Positions 47,547 to 58,104 are shown, counted from the stretch's first letter. The stretch is 64,000 bases of DNA from Endozoicomonas sp. SCSIO W0465 (GCF_023716865.1 NZ_CP092417.1:4070001-4134000); one strand, 5' to 3'. Notes: generated by a model from the sequence alone, not told the origin. Numbers and translations: made by a program.

Positions 47547-49100
47547 ATGACAGAAAACAGGATTACCATGCGTAAGCTACTAGAAATACTCCGGATGCGG
47601 TTTGGCAGCCAACTCAGCTTCCGACAAATTTCCCGCAGTGTACGGGTCAGTGTGGGGACGGTATCCAACTACGTTAAGGCCTTTCAGGAATCGGAATTAA
47701 GCTGGCCCCTGGCAGAGGATATATCTGAGCCTGAGCTTATTCAGGCGCTGTTTCCCGATGCCTCGATAGCCAATCGAAAAGGGTTGATTGATCCTGACTG
47801 GGCTGAGGTGCATCAGGAACTGAAGCGCAAGGAAGTGACCAAACAACGACTCTGGGAAGAATACTGTCAGGCCCACCCCCTCAATGCCTACAGCTATGCC
47901 CAGTACTGTCACCGTTACAATCAGTGGCGTGGTTGTCAAAAGCGATCTATGCGACAGCTGCACAATGCAGGTGAAAAGTTATTTGTTGATTATGCCGGGC
48001 CAACCATGCCAATCATCAACCCGGACACCGGCGAAATTGCCCACAATGCCCAGATATTTGTGGCAGTGCTGGGAGCGTCCAACTATACCTACGCTGAAGC
48101 GACTCTGTCACAAAAAACAGAGGACTGGCTGGGGTCTCATGAACGGGCCTTTGAGTTCTTTGGTGGGGTGCCAGAAATTGTTGTGCCAGACAACCCAAAG
48201 TGCGCAGTTATCAAAGCCTGTCGGTACGAGCCGGATCTCAACCCATCATACCAGCACCTGGCTTGTCACTACCAGGTGGCAGTCATTCCGGCACGCCCCT
48301 ACAAACCCAAAGACAAGGCCAAAGCAGAAGTCGGTGTACAGGTAGTGGAGCGGTGGATACTGGCCAGGCTTCGTCATGAAATGTTCTTTACCCTGGCAGA
48401 GCTGAACCTGCGGATACGTGAGCTGTTAATCGAACTGAACCTGAAGCCCTTTAAGCAGTTGCCAGGAACGCGACGTAGTGCGTTTGAACAACTGGATGAA
48501 CCAGCCCTCAAGCCACTGCCGAAGCAATCTTTTGTGTTCGCTGAGTTTATCAAGGCCCGGGTGAATGTGGATTATCATATTATCTGCAAGGGGCACGCCT
48601 ACTCGGTTCCCCATCAGCTTGCCAGGCAGGAAGTAGAAGTACAGGCGACTGAGCACTGCGTCACGATCTACGCTAACGGTAAAGTGGTGGCCAGCCACGC
48701 TCGCAAGCACACACGTGGATTTACGACGTTAGCAGTTCATATGCCGGAACGACATCGTCACCATCAGGATTGGACGCCTGAGCGTTTACTTAACTGGGCT
48801 AACGACATTGGTCAGGAAGTCTATTGTTTTATTCAATCACTGCTGGATAGCAAGGAGCATCCTGAACAAGCCTATCGAGCTTCATTGGGGCTGCTAAACC
48901 TGCAGCGGGAATATGGAACTGAACGACTCAACAACGCCTGCGCCCATGCCAGGAACATCGGGGGTTATCGGTTAAAAAATGTCCGATCAATCCTCCAGTC
49001 AGGCAAAGACCTGATGCCATTGGAGCCACAGTTAAAACAAACGACAGGTCCCTTGCATGATGATCACGAAAATATTCGTGGCGCTATTTGCTATCAATAA
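47547..49100 (+). CDS. istA: IstA, IS21-family transposase
   Basis: The protein has 517 residues from ATG 47547, which follows AGAGAGGGAACC; an upstream in-frame start at 47493 is less likely. The helix-turn-helix 'SFRQISRSVRVSVGTVSNYV' is at residues ~20-45. The DDE core includes 'KLFVDYAGPTMPIINPDTGE' (first Asp), 'FEFFGGVPEIVVPDNPKCAV' (second Asp) and 'YKPKDKAKAEVGVQVVERWI' (Glu). It is intact and adjacent to istB, so this element may be active. Confidence 0.95.
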   Translation: MTENRITMRKLLEILRMRFGSQLSFRQISRSVRVSVGTVSNYVKAFQESELSWPLAEDISEPELIQALFPDASIANRKGLIDPDWAEVHQELKRKEVTKQRLWEEYCQAHPLNAYSYAQYCHRYNQWRGCQKRSMRQLHNAGEKLFVDYAGPTMPIINPDTGEIAHNAQIFVAVLGASNYTYAEATLSQKTEDWLGSHERAFEFFGGVPEIVVPDNPKCAVIKACRYEPDLNPSYQHLACHYQVAVIPARPYKPKDKAKAEVGVQVVERWILARLRHEMFFTLAELNLRIRELLIELNLKPFKQLPGTRRSAFEQLDEPALKPLPKQSFVFAEFIKARVNVDYHIICKGHAYSVPHQLARQEVEVQATEHCVTIYANGKVVASHARKHTRGFTTLAVHMPERHRHHQDWTPERLLNWANDIGQEVYCFIQSLLDSKEHPEQAYRASLGLLNLQREYGTERLNNACAHARNIGGYRLKNVRSILQSGKDLMPLEPQLKQTTGPLHDDHENIRGAICYQ

Positions 49101-49112
49101 CCGGAGGCGAAC

Positions 49113-49868
49113 ATGATCAATGAAACACTGGCTCGCCTTAGGTCACTGCGACTGACCGGAATGGCAGATGCCCTCAATCAACAGCTGGACCAGCCGGGCA
49201 CCTACAGTAGCCTTAGCTTTGAAGAACGACTGTCGTTGCTTACTGAGCAGGAAGAAACAGAGCGAAACAATAAACGTCTGGCTCGGCTGCTCAGAAGCGC
49301 CCGGTTTAAACTGGCTGCCCGGATACACGACATTGACTATGAACACCCCAGAGGTCTCAAACAGAACCAGATGGCCAGCCTGTCTGGAGGAGGCTGGCTT
49401 GACCGGTACAGGAACCTGTTGATCACCGGACCTTGTGGTTCCGGTAAGAGCTACCTGGCCTGCGCCCTTGGGCACATGGCTTGTCTGAAAGGCTACAGTG
49501 TCCGGTACTATCGGATGTCCAGGCTACTGGATGAACTGATCCTTGCCCACGGTGATGGCAGCTACAGCAGGCAGTTGAAACAACTGGCAAAAGTAGACTT
49601 GCTGATTCTGGACGACTGGGGCCTGGAACCACTGACGCAGCAACAAAGGAACGATCTGCTGGAAGTCATGGATGACAGGCACGAGCAAGGTTCCACGTTG
49701 GTTACCAGTCAATTGCCCACCCGGAAGTGGCATGCCAGCATTGGTGATGAAACTCTGGCCGACGCCATTCTTGACCGGCTTATGCACAATGCCCACCGGA
49801 TTGAACTCAAAGGCGAATCCATGCGCAAAAAGCTTGGAAAATTGGACGCAGTTGAACACCTGGTCTAA
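49113..49868 (+). CDS. istB: IstB, IS21-family ATPase
   Basis: The protein has 251 residues. Walker A is 'LLITGPCGSGKSYLACAL' (residues ~106-122), Walker B 'VDLLILDDWGLEPL', and the C-terminus 'DRLMHNAHRIELKGESMRKK'. It starts 12 bp after the istA stop with a GGAGG site. It is the regulatory ATPase that directs IstA to targets. Confidence 0.95.
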   Translation: MINETLARLRSLRLTGMADALNQQLDQPGTYSSLSFEERLSLLTEQEETERNNKRLARLLRSARFKLAARIHDIDYEHPRGLKQNQMASLSGGGWLDRYRNLLITGPCGSGKSYLACALGHMACLKGYSVRYYRMSRLLDELILAHGDGSYSRQLKQLAKVDLLILDDWGLEPLTQQQRNDLLEVMDDRHEQGSTLVTSQLPTRKWHASIGDETLADAILDRLMHNAHRIELKGESMRKKLGKLDAVEHLV

Positions 49869-51439
49869 AAATCACACTGGGCAATGTGTAAGGAGTTCAG
49901 GGTGTTCAAATGAAACAGAATAGGTGTTCAAGTTAACCAGAATACGCATCATTAGAGCCCGCTGAAGCAACCGGTCATAAATCTTCTCGATTCGTTCACA
50001 GACAACACTTGGCATCTGTAGCATACCTATGGTCTTAAAGCCCTTGCAGTAATGCCAGGAAAGCCTCAGTAGCTTCATCAATCGCAACGCCAGTTGATTG
50101 CTGTCCCTATCAACAACACCCAAAAGCTCCCTCAGGTGATGGGCATTGCAAAGTACGTGAGTTGCCGCATATGCAAAATAGGATTTCCAATGATCATGAA
50201 CCAGAACGCCTGCAAATGTTAGCAGTATGCCCATCGTGTCCATGGCCTCACGACCTCGCTTTTCAGACAAGTAGTAGAGCGTCCATTGTTCATCCCGCAT
50301 AACGTGTAGCCAGTGCAAAGAGCCCTCGGCCCGCATACCCGTTTCATCGGCTCCGGCAACAGACGATTCCCGCAAGGCGTCACGAATAACCTCTTCAGTA
50401 GAAGCCAGATTTTCATAGGTTCTGGCCACAAAATTGGCGACAGTGCCTGCACTTACACTCATTTTATAGAGAGTATTAAAATACTCTGACACGCGCTTAA
50501 AAGGCAGGAAATGGTATTGGTTAAGATAGACGGCCATAGCCTGTGTGGCTGAGCCATATTGTGCGGCAGCGGTAACACCTTCCGGGAATTCAGCCTGATT
50601 CCGACAACCACAAGTGCAGATTTTTACTTCAGCTCTATGGGCCGTTACTTCAAATTCACCCGGTCTCCCTGGTTCAAACACCTGTCGTTCAATATATTTG
50701 ACCGGCTCACTATCAAGAAGAGACGCCTGACATTTATTGCATTCTTTAACCGGAAGGTACTCAATATAGTCAGGGATATCGACCTGTTTAAGACAAGTGC
50801 CCTGATGCCCTTTCTTTCCACCGGCTTTATTACCAGAAGACTGTCTCAGACTTTTAGGATTGGGTTTTTCATCCGATGGATCGGTATCTTTATCTGCGGA
50901 AAGGTCGTCAGAATGATCTGGAGAATTACTGTTTTTACAAGGTTTTTGATAACCATCAGACGATGGCGGCTTGCTGCTGTTTTGACTGTTCTTGCCAACC
51001 TTTTCTTCCAATTCTCGACATCGCTCTTCCAGACAGGCAACTCTCATCCGCAGCTCTGCATTCTCTTTCAAGAGAATCTCAGCCGACATAGTTGCGGGTA
51101 GTTCTGGAATCATGCTGGCGAATATTGTGGAAAAATGGTGCTTAAGAGGATGGTATAAAAATCAGAAAATTCCAGATTTATGTGGGGGTGCTGAACAGTT
51201 ACAAAGGTCAAAAAAAAGGCCTACCAAGACCCGCGAGGAAACGAGGTAGTGATAAGAAGACAGACTGTCGAAAAATACCAGTCATGGTAGCTAGAGACCG
51301 AGGAAGTCAGACGGTTGATGGTGTATTGAAAAATGAGAGCGCAGATGAACTCTGTCGCCATTTAAATGGTCGGATAAATATTGAAACTGTCGTATGTGCG
51401 ATGCCAGTCTTGCACATGAAAAGCTTGCGAGAGCGTTAG

Positions 51440-53155
51440 CCCGAATGTTTCATAAACGCTGCTCGAACGGCTGATGTTTTTTTGAACAAACATGGCCTGC
51501 CAAATCGTAGCAGCGTATTTTTCTGCATTGATATTGCGTCCCGCCATGGCTTTATGTCAAAAAACATAACGATTTACCTGACACCAGGCGCACCGAACCC
51601 TCAACCTCCTTCAGCTGATCCAATAAAACGCCTCCCCAACCGAAAAGCTGTGTCTGTTATCCCGGTCTGAGAACTGGAATGGCAGCAAAAGCTTCCGTCA
51701 CTCGTTGTAGCAACACTTTCATTGGGTTACTGCTGGGCAGATGTAACTTAACTCGGTCTTTATACTCCACCACCTTAACGGCAATTTTGAACAGCTTGGC
51801 GATCACTGTTGAAGGCTGAGCCCTCTGCATCTCTGTATCCTTCAATACAGTGGTTCTCATTTCGTAATGCAGAACATACGCGGCACAGGCGTAGTACATA
51901 CGCAATGCATTCGCCCGAAAGCTCATATCCGATGTCCGATCACAGGACAGATCATTTTTCAGGTGTTTGATGTAGTTTTCATCCTGTCCTCTGGGACAAT
52001 AGAACTGCTCATAAATGCACCGGGCCGAGGCATTCTTGATGGAGGTTACAACAAAGCGAGGGTTATCACCCATCTGGTTCACTTCAGCCTTATATATGAC
52101 ACGTGTATCCAGCCCTTTCCAGCTCTTCGCCTGATACTGTGCCTCGCCATACAGACGCACTCGGTAAGGTATCGGTAATTTTATTCAATCGAGCGTAAGC
52201 TGTTCGTGCTTGCAGGCAGAGGCGAGCTTCCGCCATGCTTTCATCCGACATTGGCCGTAAGGCCGTTGGATGCCCAGCGCCTTTACCCAGCACGTAATCA
52301 GCAGCTTTATCCTGCTCAACAACGCGCATCAGCTCCGGCTGGGAAAAGTGACTGTCTCCCCGGATGATGAGATGTGTTTTCGGCCATGACTGCCGGATCA
52401 GCGTCAAAAGACGTTTAACAATGGCGGCATTTTCCCGTCCTGAGGGTGTTTTCCCTGGCCGCAGAATGGCTGTAATCAACTTCCCGCTCAAGCCTTCAAA
52501 AATCATCAGTGGCAAATAGCAGGTATTGCCGTATTTGGTGTTGAACAAGCTATACTGTTGAGCGCCGTGGGTCAGGCTGGCTGTGTGGTCCAGATCAATG
52601 ACTGCCAGCTTGGGCGGTTTTTTATAGCTGCTGAGAAAATGCTCTGCAAAGGCGTAGGCCAGGTCGTATATATCCCTGCGGGACAAGCCCTTCCCGAGTC
52701 GTGAACATGTGGGGGCTGATGCCAGATGGGTCTCGGCATTCAGAGGACTGCGACCGACAGCCAGCTTGAACATCGGGTCCTTACGCAAGTGGTTGCTGTC
52801 ATTGGCATCCTGATATCCGCAGGCCATTTGAAGCACTCGTTGCGTCAGAAGATCCTGCATGGAATGGTCAATATAGGATTGATGTCGTTTGTCCTGGATT
52901 GCCTTGACGAGCCGGGGAATTAGCTCACTGCGGATGGCCATTTCATGCAGTAACAGCGCGCCAAAATCGGAGGACAACTCTCCTCCGTTAAAGTCAGCTC
53001 TGACAGTTTTACCATTAACAGGGTGAAAACGAAGGGTTTCTTGTGTATGTTTCGTCATAGCAGGTTCCGGATTGCTTCTTCCGAAGCTTTTTTTGGTCGA
53101 CCCAATCATATCAGGTGATTGGGCGGAACCTGCTCTTATTTATGAAATATTCGGG
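51440..53155 (-). mobile_element. IS1380-family element
   Basis: The ends are CCCGAATGTTTCATAAA / TTTATGAAATATTCGGG, with 4 bp TTAG at both borders (51436-51439 and 53156-53159). The left flank is IS1595 and the right flank a group II intron fragment, so it entered an already rearranged junction. Confidence 0.83.
51657..53058 (-). pseudogene. IS1380-family transposase, frameshifted
   Basis: The N-terminal part (from ATG 53058) has 'VRADFNGGELSSDFGALLLH', 'PPKLAVIDLDHTASLTHGAQ' (first Asp) and 'HLIIRGDSHFSQPELM' (second Asp). The C-terminal part continues in another frame from about 52160: 'GEAQYQAKSWKGLDTRVIYK', 'IYEQFYCPRGQDENYIKHLK' (Glu). A single-base shift near 52165 separates them, so no full enzyme is made. 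Confidence 0.87.
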
Positions 53156-53715
53156 TTAGAGAAGTTTGGTCTGGAGTTGCATAGAGAGAAATCGCAGATA
53201 ATTCCTGCAGGATGGATTGCAGCTCAGAGGGCCAATCAATCAGGTAAGCGTCTTTCGACGTTTAACTTCCTGGGGTTCACCTGTTACTGGGGTAAGATGC
53301 GAAAAGGTGGTTGGCGACTGAAGTTCACCAGCCGTAAAGATCGTTTTGCATCGAAGCTCAAAGGGTTAAGGGAGTTCCTCTGGAAGCGCCTGAGTTCTGA
53401 CCGTGTGCAAACGCTGAAGAGAGCGATTCGGGGGATCAAGGGATGGATCAACTATCATGGGATCACAGACAATCAAGGACGGGTCAGGCAGTTCATTCTG
53501 CAAGGCAAACGAACGATCCACAGATGGCTTAATCGTCAGGGAGGAAAAGGATACTTGAGCTGGGGAAAGCTGGTGAAAATTCTTAAAGTGTTGGCGTATC
53601 CAGAGAGCTGGAAAACGGTGTCAATGTTCCGGTCTCACCGAACATGTGTGGGGACACGGGTCTATCGGGAGCCGGATGCGGTAATTCCGGGGCTTTTACA
53701 GGTTGGCGGATGAAA
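53156..53715 (+). pseudogene. Group II intron RT C-terminal fragment
   Basis: About 178 native residues, from 'LEKFGLELHREKSQIIPAGW' to 'YREPDAVIP', matching the last part of the intact RT at 56710-58104. It covers the thumb and maturase (X) region. The native frame ends at the ISL3 insertion (53689). Confidence 0.88.
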
Positions 53716-55015
53716 AGTGAGGGGTTGCAACAGAAATAGCCTTCAGAGGAAGATTGATTTGTAAGGATCAAAACTTCTGAAGGATCAGACATGTCTGCAA
53801 CCCCATCACTTCGTCCTATGTTCGCATTTCCTGGCTGGGTAATCGAGCGAATTGATATTGACTGGAATATCAAACATGCCTTTGTCCATCTCCGTCGGGA
53901 TGGCCGTATACAACACGTCAGATGTAGTAAGTGCGAAACACCTATGGGGCAGATGAAGACAAACGATCGAAGCGTTCAGGATCTGCCACTGGGGACTCTT
54001 CAGGTAAATCTTCTCTTCACTGCATTTCAAGGGCGTTGCTCTCGTTGCGGTAATATAGAAACAGTCACGCCTCCGGGGCTTGCACCTAAAGCTCAAGCAA
54101 CAGAGCGACTTAAAAGGCATGTCAGCCATCTATGCCGCTATATGCCATGTGACAAGGTTCCTGAATTCATTGCTATCTCTGGCGGCACCGCTCGTCGCTG
54201 GGATAAAGAGATGCTCATGAAGATGCTGCCTGCACCCAAGCGGGATGGTATTCGCGCTCTTCTTATCGATGAAAAATCCATTGGTAAGGGGCATCATTTT
54301 TTAACCGTTGCTCTGAATGCTGATACCGGTGAAACGCTGTTCCTTGGTGAAGGAAAAAAGAAAGAAGTTCTGGATCGGTTCCTTTCCAGTCTGACAGAAG
54401 AACAAAAAGCAAGCATTGAATGCGTTGGTATTGACCGTGGTGGAAGCTATCAGGCTTCAGTGAGAGAGCATCTGCCAAACGCCGATATTGTATACGACAA
54501 GTTTCATATTATTGCCAATTACAACGATGTGATTGACCAAATCAGGCGCAGGGAGTGGCGACAGGCAGAAGAAGAGGACAAGCCGTTTATCAAAGGGCAA
54601 CGCTTTAACCTGTTCAGAAATCCTGAGAATTTAACACCAAAAGGGCAAAGTAATCTGAAGGAGTTGTTAGCCATGAATGAGGATCTCAATCAGGCATATA
54701 TCCTGAAAGATATGCTAAAACAGCTATGGACGTACAAATATAAAGCCTGTGCCAGAAAGTGCCTGGACAACTGGATAGCACTTGCCAAAGAAACAGGGAT
54801 ATCCGAGTTAAAGAAGTTCGCCAAGGGGTTAGACAGAGCTAGAGAAGGGTTACTGTCATACTGCCAGCATCGTATAACCAGCGCGAAAATCGAAGCCTTC
54901 AATGGGGTTATCAAACGGATCATCTATAAAGCATGCGGTTACAATGACCTTGATTACCTATATTTGAAAATTAGACAGGAGGCTCTGAAATGATCAGCCA
55001 ACCTGTAAAAGCCCC
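53689..55015 (+). mobile_element. ISL3-family element
   Basis: The element is 1327 bp, ends GGGGCTTTTACAGGTTGGC and its complement, with 8 bp duplication GTAATTCC (53681-53688 and 55016-55023). It is inserted in intron domain V. Confidence 0.92.
53791..54993 (+). CDS. ISL3-family transposase
   Basis: The protein has 400 residues. The N-terminal zinc-binding part contains 'VRCSKCETPM' and 'GRCSRCGNIETVTPPGL'. A helix-turn-helix follows ('ISGGTARRWDKEMLMK'). The DDE core has 'ALLIDEKSIGKGHHFLTVAL' (first Asp), 'ECVGIDRGGSYQASVREHLP' (second Asp region) and the C-terminal 'SAKIEAFNGVIKRIIYKACG' (Glu). It is intact and may drive the GGCTCT-ended MITEs in trans. Confidence 0.93.
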   Translation: MSATPSLRPMFAFPGWVIERIDIDWNIKHAFVHLRRDGRIQHVRCSKCETPMGQMKTNDRSVQDLPLGTLQVNLLFTAFQGRCSRCGNIETVTPPGLAPKAQATERLKRHVSHLCRYMPCDKVPEFIAISGGTARRWDKEMLMKMLPAPKRDGIRALLIDEKSIGKGHHFLTVALNADTGETLFLGEGKKKEVLDRFLSSLTEEQKASIECVGIDRGGSYQASVREHLPNADIVYDKFHIIANYNDVIDQIRRREWRQAEEEDKPFIKGQRFNLFRNPENLTPKGQSNLKELLAMNEDLNQAYILKDMLKQLWTYKYKACARKCLDNWIALAKETGISELKKFAKGLDRAREGLLSYCQHRITSAKIEAFNGVIKRIIYKACGYNDLDYLYLKIRQEALK

Positions 55016-55041
55016 GTAATTCCGCAAGTCCGGGTTCTGAG

Positions 55042-56539
55042 CTGTCTCTTGATCACAAATAGCTACCTTGTTCTATCATTTCTCACTGATAAAACAGGTC
55101 ATGCTTCCACTTTCTCCTAAACCATGGTCAGAACTAACTTTTGGATGTGCTGATTTGGGCGATACTCGACGTACAAAACGACTTGTCAAAGTTGCTGCCG
55201 AGCTTTCAGCTCATACCGGTAATTCTTTGTCATCTTCATGCGAAGGTTATACCGCACTGGTAACTGGAGCTTACCGGCTGATTGAGAATGAGGCCGTAAA
55301 GCCTGAAGCAATAGCTGAGGCAGGCTTTCAGGCAACTGCCAAAATAGCGAGACAGTCTCGCCTACTTCTGGCTCTCGAAGATACAACAACCCTGGGTTAT
55401 AAACATGCTGTCAGATCCGAGCTTGGTGATCTTGGAGGTCCTGAAGGCTCTAAAACCAGAGGATTCCACGTCCACTCTGTCTTCTTGGTTGATGCGGATA
55501 CAGAGCGAAGCATTGGGCTTATTGATCAAGAACGATGGGTTAGAGAGGACGTTCAGCGGGGGAAAAAGAACCAACGTCGTCAGCTACCTTACGAGGGAAA
55601 GGAAAGCTTTAAGTGGCAAAGAGCCTCTGAAAACACAGAACAAAGGATGGGGGGTAAAATGCCTGACATCATCAGTGTTTGCGACCGGGAGGCGGATATA
55701 TACGAATATATGCACTACAAACTGGATAACCGACAGCGGTTTGTTGTAAGAGCTACACAAAACAGAATCCTGGTGGATGGCGAACTCTTATTATTTGATT
55801 CCTTAGCTCAGACTGAAGTGTTGGGGAAATATACGATAGTGGTTCCTCAAAAAGGAGGTAGAAAGAAGCGAAAGGCAACGCTGCAGGTCAAAAGAAAGAA
55901 GATGACAATACAGGCGCCGCAAAGGCCAGGCGGCAGGCCGGAACCGGTAACTATGAATATTGTGTCGGCTGAAGAGATTGGCAATGACTCCGAAGACCGT
56001 TTGCACTGGGTACTATTGACAACTGAAGATATTGAAACATTCGAAGACTGTCGCTCTATCATTCGATTTTACGAGCTCCGATGGCGAATAGAAGAGTTCC
56101 ATAAGGCTTGGAAATCGGGAGCAGGAGTAGAAAGGCTTCGTCTGCAATCTCCGGATAACATTGAACGACTTGCGGTCATATTAATGTTTGTCGCTGTCAG
56201 ACTAATGCAAATCCGTGAAGCATTAATGTTACCGAATGACAGGCAGCACAAAGACAGAAAGCTTTGGAGTGAAAAAACACTCGCGAATGAGGTGGTCAGT
56301 GATGATGAATGGCAGGTTCTCTGGCTAACCTATGAAAAAAAAGCGTTGCCCGATAAGCCGCCAACAGTCACTTGGCTGCTTCAAACGATTGCTCGGCTTG
56401 GTGGTTGGGGTGATTCAAAGCATACAGGGCAGCCCGGCTGGTTAGTGGTATGGGAAGGCTGGGCGAAATTGCAGGATCGGGTAAAAACCTGGCAGATAGC
56501 CCGGCAGTTCAGCGCTGGAGAGATGTGATCAAGAGTCAG
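55042..56539 (+). mobile_element. IS50-like element (copy g)
   Basis: A complete 1498 bp copy with duplication GTTCTGAG (55034-55041 and 56540-56547), inserted just after intron domain V. Confidence 0.93.
55101..56528 (+). CDS. IS50/Tn5-like transposase (copy g)
   Basis: 475 residues, identical in layout to copies a and b. All DDE and YREK residues are present. It is one of three apparently intact transposase genes of this element in the window. Confidence 0.95.
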   Translation: MLPLSPKPWSELTFGCADLGDTRRTKRLVKVAAELSAHTGNSLSSSCEGYTALVTGAYRLIENEAVKPEAIAEAGFQATAKIARQSRLLLALEDTTTLGYKHAVRSELGDLGGPEGSKTRGFHVHSVFLVDADTERSIGLIDQERWVREDVQRGKKNQRRQLPYEGKESFKWQRASENTEQRMGGKMPDIISVCDREADIYEYMHYKLDNRQRFVVRATQNRILVDGELLLFDSLAQTEVLGKYTIVVPQKGGRKKRKATLQVKRKKMTIQAPQRPGGRPEPVTMNIVSAEEIGNDSEDRLHWVLLTTEDIETFEDCRSIIRFYELRWRIEEFHKAWKSGAGVERLRLQSPDNIERLAVILMFVAVRLMQIREALMLPNDRQHKDRKLWSEKTLANEVVSDDEWQVLWLTYEKKALPDKPPTVTWLLQTIARLGGWGDSKHTGQPGWLVVWEGWAKLQDRVKTWQIARQFSAGEM

Positions 56540-56709
56540 GTTCTGAGGAGGGGCTTGCCCGGGTGACCGGGCAGGTCTACTCACCCCGGGCCTCTGTGGA
56601 ACTGTAGGTCTCCATTAAACTCTCATGATTTCGGGCATAAATAGATTGTTTTGCATCTGGCAGGCTCCGGGGTGAGTAGACCTGCCCGGTCACCCGGGCA
56701 AGCCCCTCC

Positions 56710-58104
56710 TCAGAACCGGACTTGCGGAATTACCGCATCCGGCTCCCGATAGACCCGTGTCCCCACACATGTTCGGTGAGACCGGAACATTGACACCGTT
56801 TTCCAGCTCTCTGGATACGCCAACACTTTAAGAATTTTCACCAGCTTTCCCCAGCTCAAGTATCCTTTTCCTCCCTGACGATTAAGCCATCTGTGGATCG
56901 TTCGTTTGCCTTGCAGAATGAACTGCCTGACCCGTCCTTGATTGTCTGTGATCCCATGATAGTTGATCCATCCCTTGATCCCCCGAATCGCTCTCTTCAG
57001 CGTTTGCACACGGTCAGAACTCAGGCGCTTCCAGAGGAACTCCCTTAACCCTTTGAGCTTCGATGCAAAACGATCTTTACGGCTGGTGAACTTCAGTCGC
57101 CAACCACCTTTTCGCATCTTACCCCAGTAACAGGTGAACCCCAGGAAGTTAAACGTCGAAAGACGCTTACCTGATTGATTGGCCCTCTGAGCTGCAATCC
57201 ATCCTGCAGGAATTATCTGCGATTTCTCTCTATGCAACTCCAGACCAAACTTCTCTAACCGTTTTGGCAACACTTTATAAAAGCGCTCTGCTTCACTGGC
57301 ATCCCCAAAAAGGAATACCATATCGTCAGCGTACCTCACCATTTCCGCCCGCCCTTTGATGTGAGAACGGCTTACCTCGGCAAACCATTCATCTATCACG
57401 TAGTGCAGATAGATATTGGCCAGCACTGGCGACAGGATAGCCCCTTGCGGACATCCTTCCCGATTGTCGGATACTTGCTTGTGTTCCATCACAGGTGCTG
57501 TAATCAGGACTTCTATCAGCCTGAGAAAACGCTGGTCTGATATCTTCATTCGCAAAATCTTCATCAGCTCCCTGTGAGGAATTCTGTTGAAGTACTTGCA
57601 GATATCAATTTCTACCACAGCACCATCCCGAATTCGGGAACTGGACTGCAGCAAAGTCCTCAAAGCATCGTGACAACTCAAGCCGGGCCTGAATCCGTAT
57701 GAGCACGGTAGAAACAGCGGTTCGTATATCTTGCCAAGGATTTGACTGGCTGCAAGTTGCACCAGTTTGTCTTCAAAGCAGGATATGACCAGTGGCCGTT
57801 TGCTCCCATCCTCTTTCGGGATTTCAGTGACCCTCGCGGGTTTTGGCCTGTAAGTCCCACGGCGAATGCGCTGGAGAAGGTGTTTCAGATTTTCATCCAG
57901 TTTTACGCCGTAAGTCTCCTTTGTCTCACGGTCAATACCTACGGCTTTATTCCCGTTCAACCGATGGAATTGCTCCTTCAGCATGTCAACATGTAGCAGG
58001 TGACCAAGGTTATTGAACACCATTTGTCTGTCGTATGCCGATTTCTCACCTATGCGCTCAAGTTTCGTTAACCATGCTTGTCCGTCGTTGCTGAGTACGG
58101 TCAT
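56710..58104 (-). CDS. Group II intron reverse transcriptase/maturase
   Basis: The protein has 464 residues. RT blocks in order: 'NGNKAVGIDRETKETYG' (RT1), 'IPKEDGSKRPLVISCFEDKL', 'CSYGFRPGLSCHDALRTLLQ', 'VEIDICKYFNRIPHRELM', 'EGCPQGAILSPVLANIYLHY' and the active site 'VRYADDMVFLFGD'. The maturase X domain covers roughly residues 290-440. There is no C-terminal HNH endonuclease. The last 11 codons and stop run through ribozyme domain V. The frame is intact, so the intron could still splice and move. Confidence 0.93.
   Translation of the reverse strand: MTVLSNDGQAWLTKLERIGEKSAYDRQMVFNNLGHLLHVDMLKEQFHRLNGNKAVGIDRETKETYGVKLDENLKHLLQRIRRGTYRPKPARVTEIPKEDGSKRPLVISCFEDKLVQLAASQILGKIYEPLFLPCSYGFRPGLSCHDALRTLLQSSSRIRDGAVVEIDICKYFNRIPHRELMKILRMKISDQRFLRLIEVLITAPVMEHKQVSDNREGCPQGAILSPVLANIYLHYVIDEWFAEVSRSHIKGRAEMVRYADDMVFLFGDASEAERFYKVLPKRLEKFGLELHREKSQIIPAGWIAAQRANQSGKRLSTFNFLGFTCYWGKMRKGGWRLKFTSRKDRFASKLKGLREFLWKRLSSDRVQTLKRAIRGIKGWINYHGITDNQGRVRQFILQGKRTIHRWLNRQGGKGYLSWGKLVKILKVLAYPESWKTVSMFRSHRTCVGTRVYREPDAVIPQVRF
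56713..56745 (-). ncRNA. Group II intron domain V
   Basis: A 33-base catalytic hairpin on the minus strand: stem bases GAGCCGGA...TCCGGTTC, with an inner GCGG/CCGC stem closing GTAATT. The order and size match domain V. It overlaps the 3' end of the RT gene. Confidence 0.8.

Larger units (their letters stand above)
47300..49948 (+). mobile_element. IS21-family element 1
   Basis: The element is 2649 bp. Ends are TGCATATTCTGGT / ACCAGAATACGCA, with 5 bp duplication TCATT (47295-47299 and 49949-49953). The left end holds four tandem-like repeats of TTCTGGTAACACTTGAACAC (47305-47396) and the right end two inverted ones, the multiple transposase-binding sites usual for IS21. Confidence 0.93.
46945..51113 (-). 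pseudogene. IS66 TnpC-type transposase (copy 2), split by IS21
   Basis: The main part (49949-51113) and the last ~118 residues (46945-47299) join at a 5 bp duplication TCATT. The combined frame would encode about 505 residues, with an N-terminal helix, zinc motif, DDE core 'ADETGMRAEG' and C-terminal 'NNGSERDVRMAKLKQ'. Apart from the IS21 insertion it shows no damage, so it is the best reference for this element. Confidence 0.9.
46941..51202 (-). mobile_element. IS66-like element (copy 2) with nested IS21
   Basis: The termini are as in copy 1; the 8 bp duplication AAAGGTCA is at 46933-46940 and 51203-51210. It is interrupted by IS21 element 1 (47300-49948). Confidence 0.92.
46594..51435 (+). 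pseudogene. IS1595-family transposase, frameshifted and split by IS66
   Basis: Before the IS66 insertion the gene read 'CPHCGSEALQRWGKGTNA' (one frame), then 'QRFRCKVCRKTLNAFSKIPL', 'LRPAAKQCGVSLNTSFRWRH' and 'LSGITELDETFFRESFKGQ'. It resumes at 51203 with 'KKGLPRPARKRGSDKK' and 'IPVMVARDRGSQ'. The zinc ribbon and the DDE start match ISXO2/IS1595 enzymes. There is a frameshift near 46660, an 8 bp duplication AAAGGTCA at the IS66 borders, and the 3' end is cut at 51439 by IS1380. Confidence 0.82.
53156..56588 (+). mobile_element. Group II intron 2, left (truncated) copy
   Basis: It contains the RT C-terminal part, domain V and domain VI of the same intron as 56670-58581, in the opposite orientation. 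The 5' part is missing at the IS1380 border. Domain V is interrupted by ISL3 (53689-55015) and IS50-like copy g (55042-56539). The 3' end (GTCTACTCACCCC) is at about 56570-56588. Confidence 0.8.
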
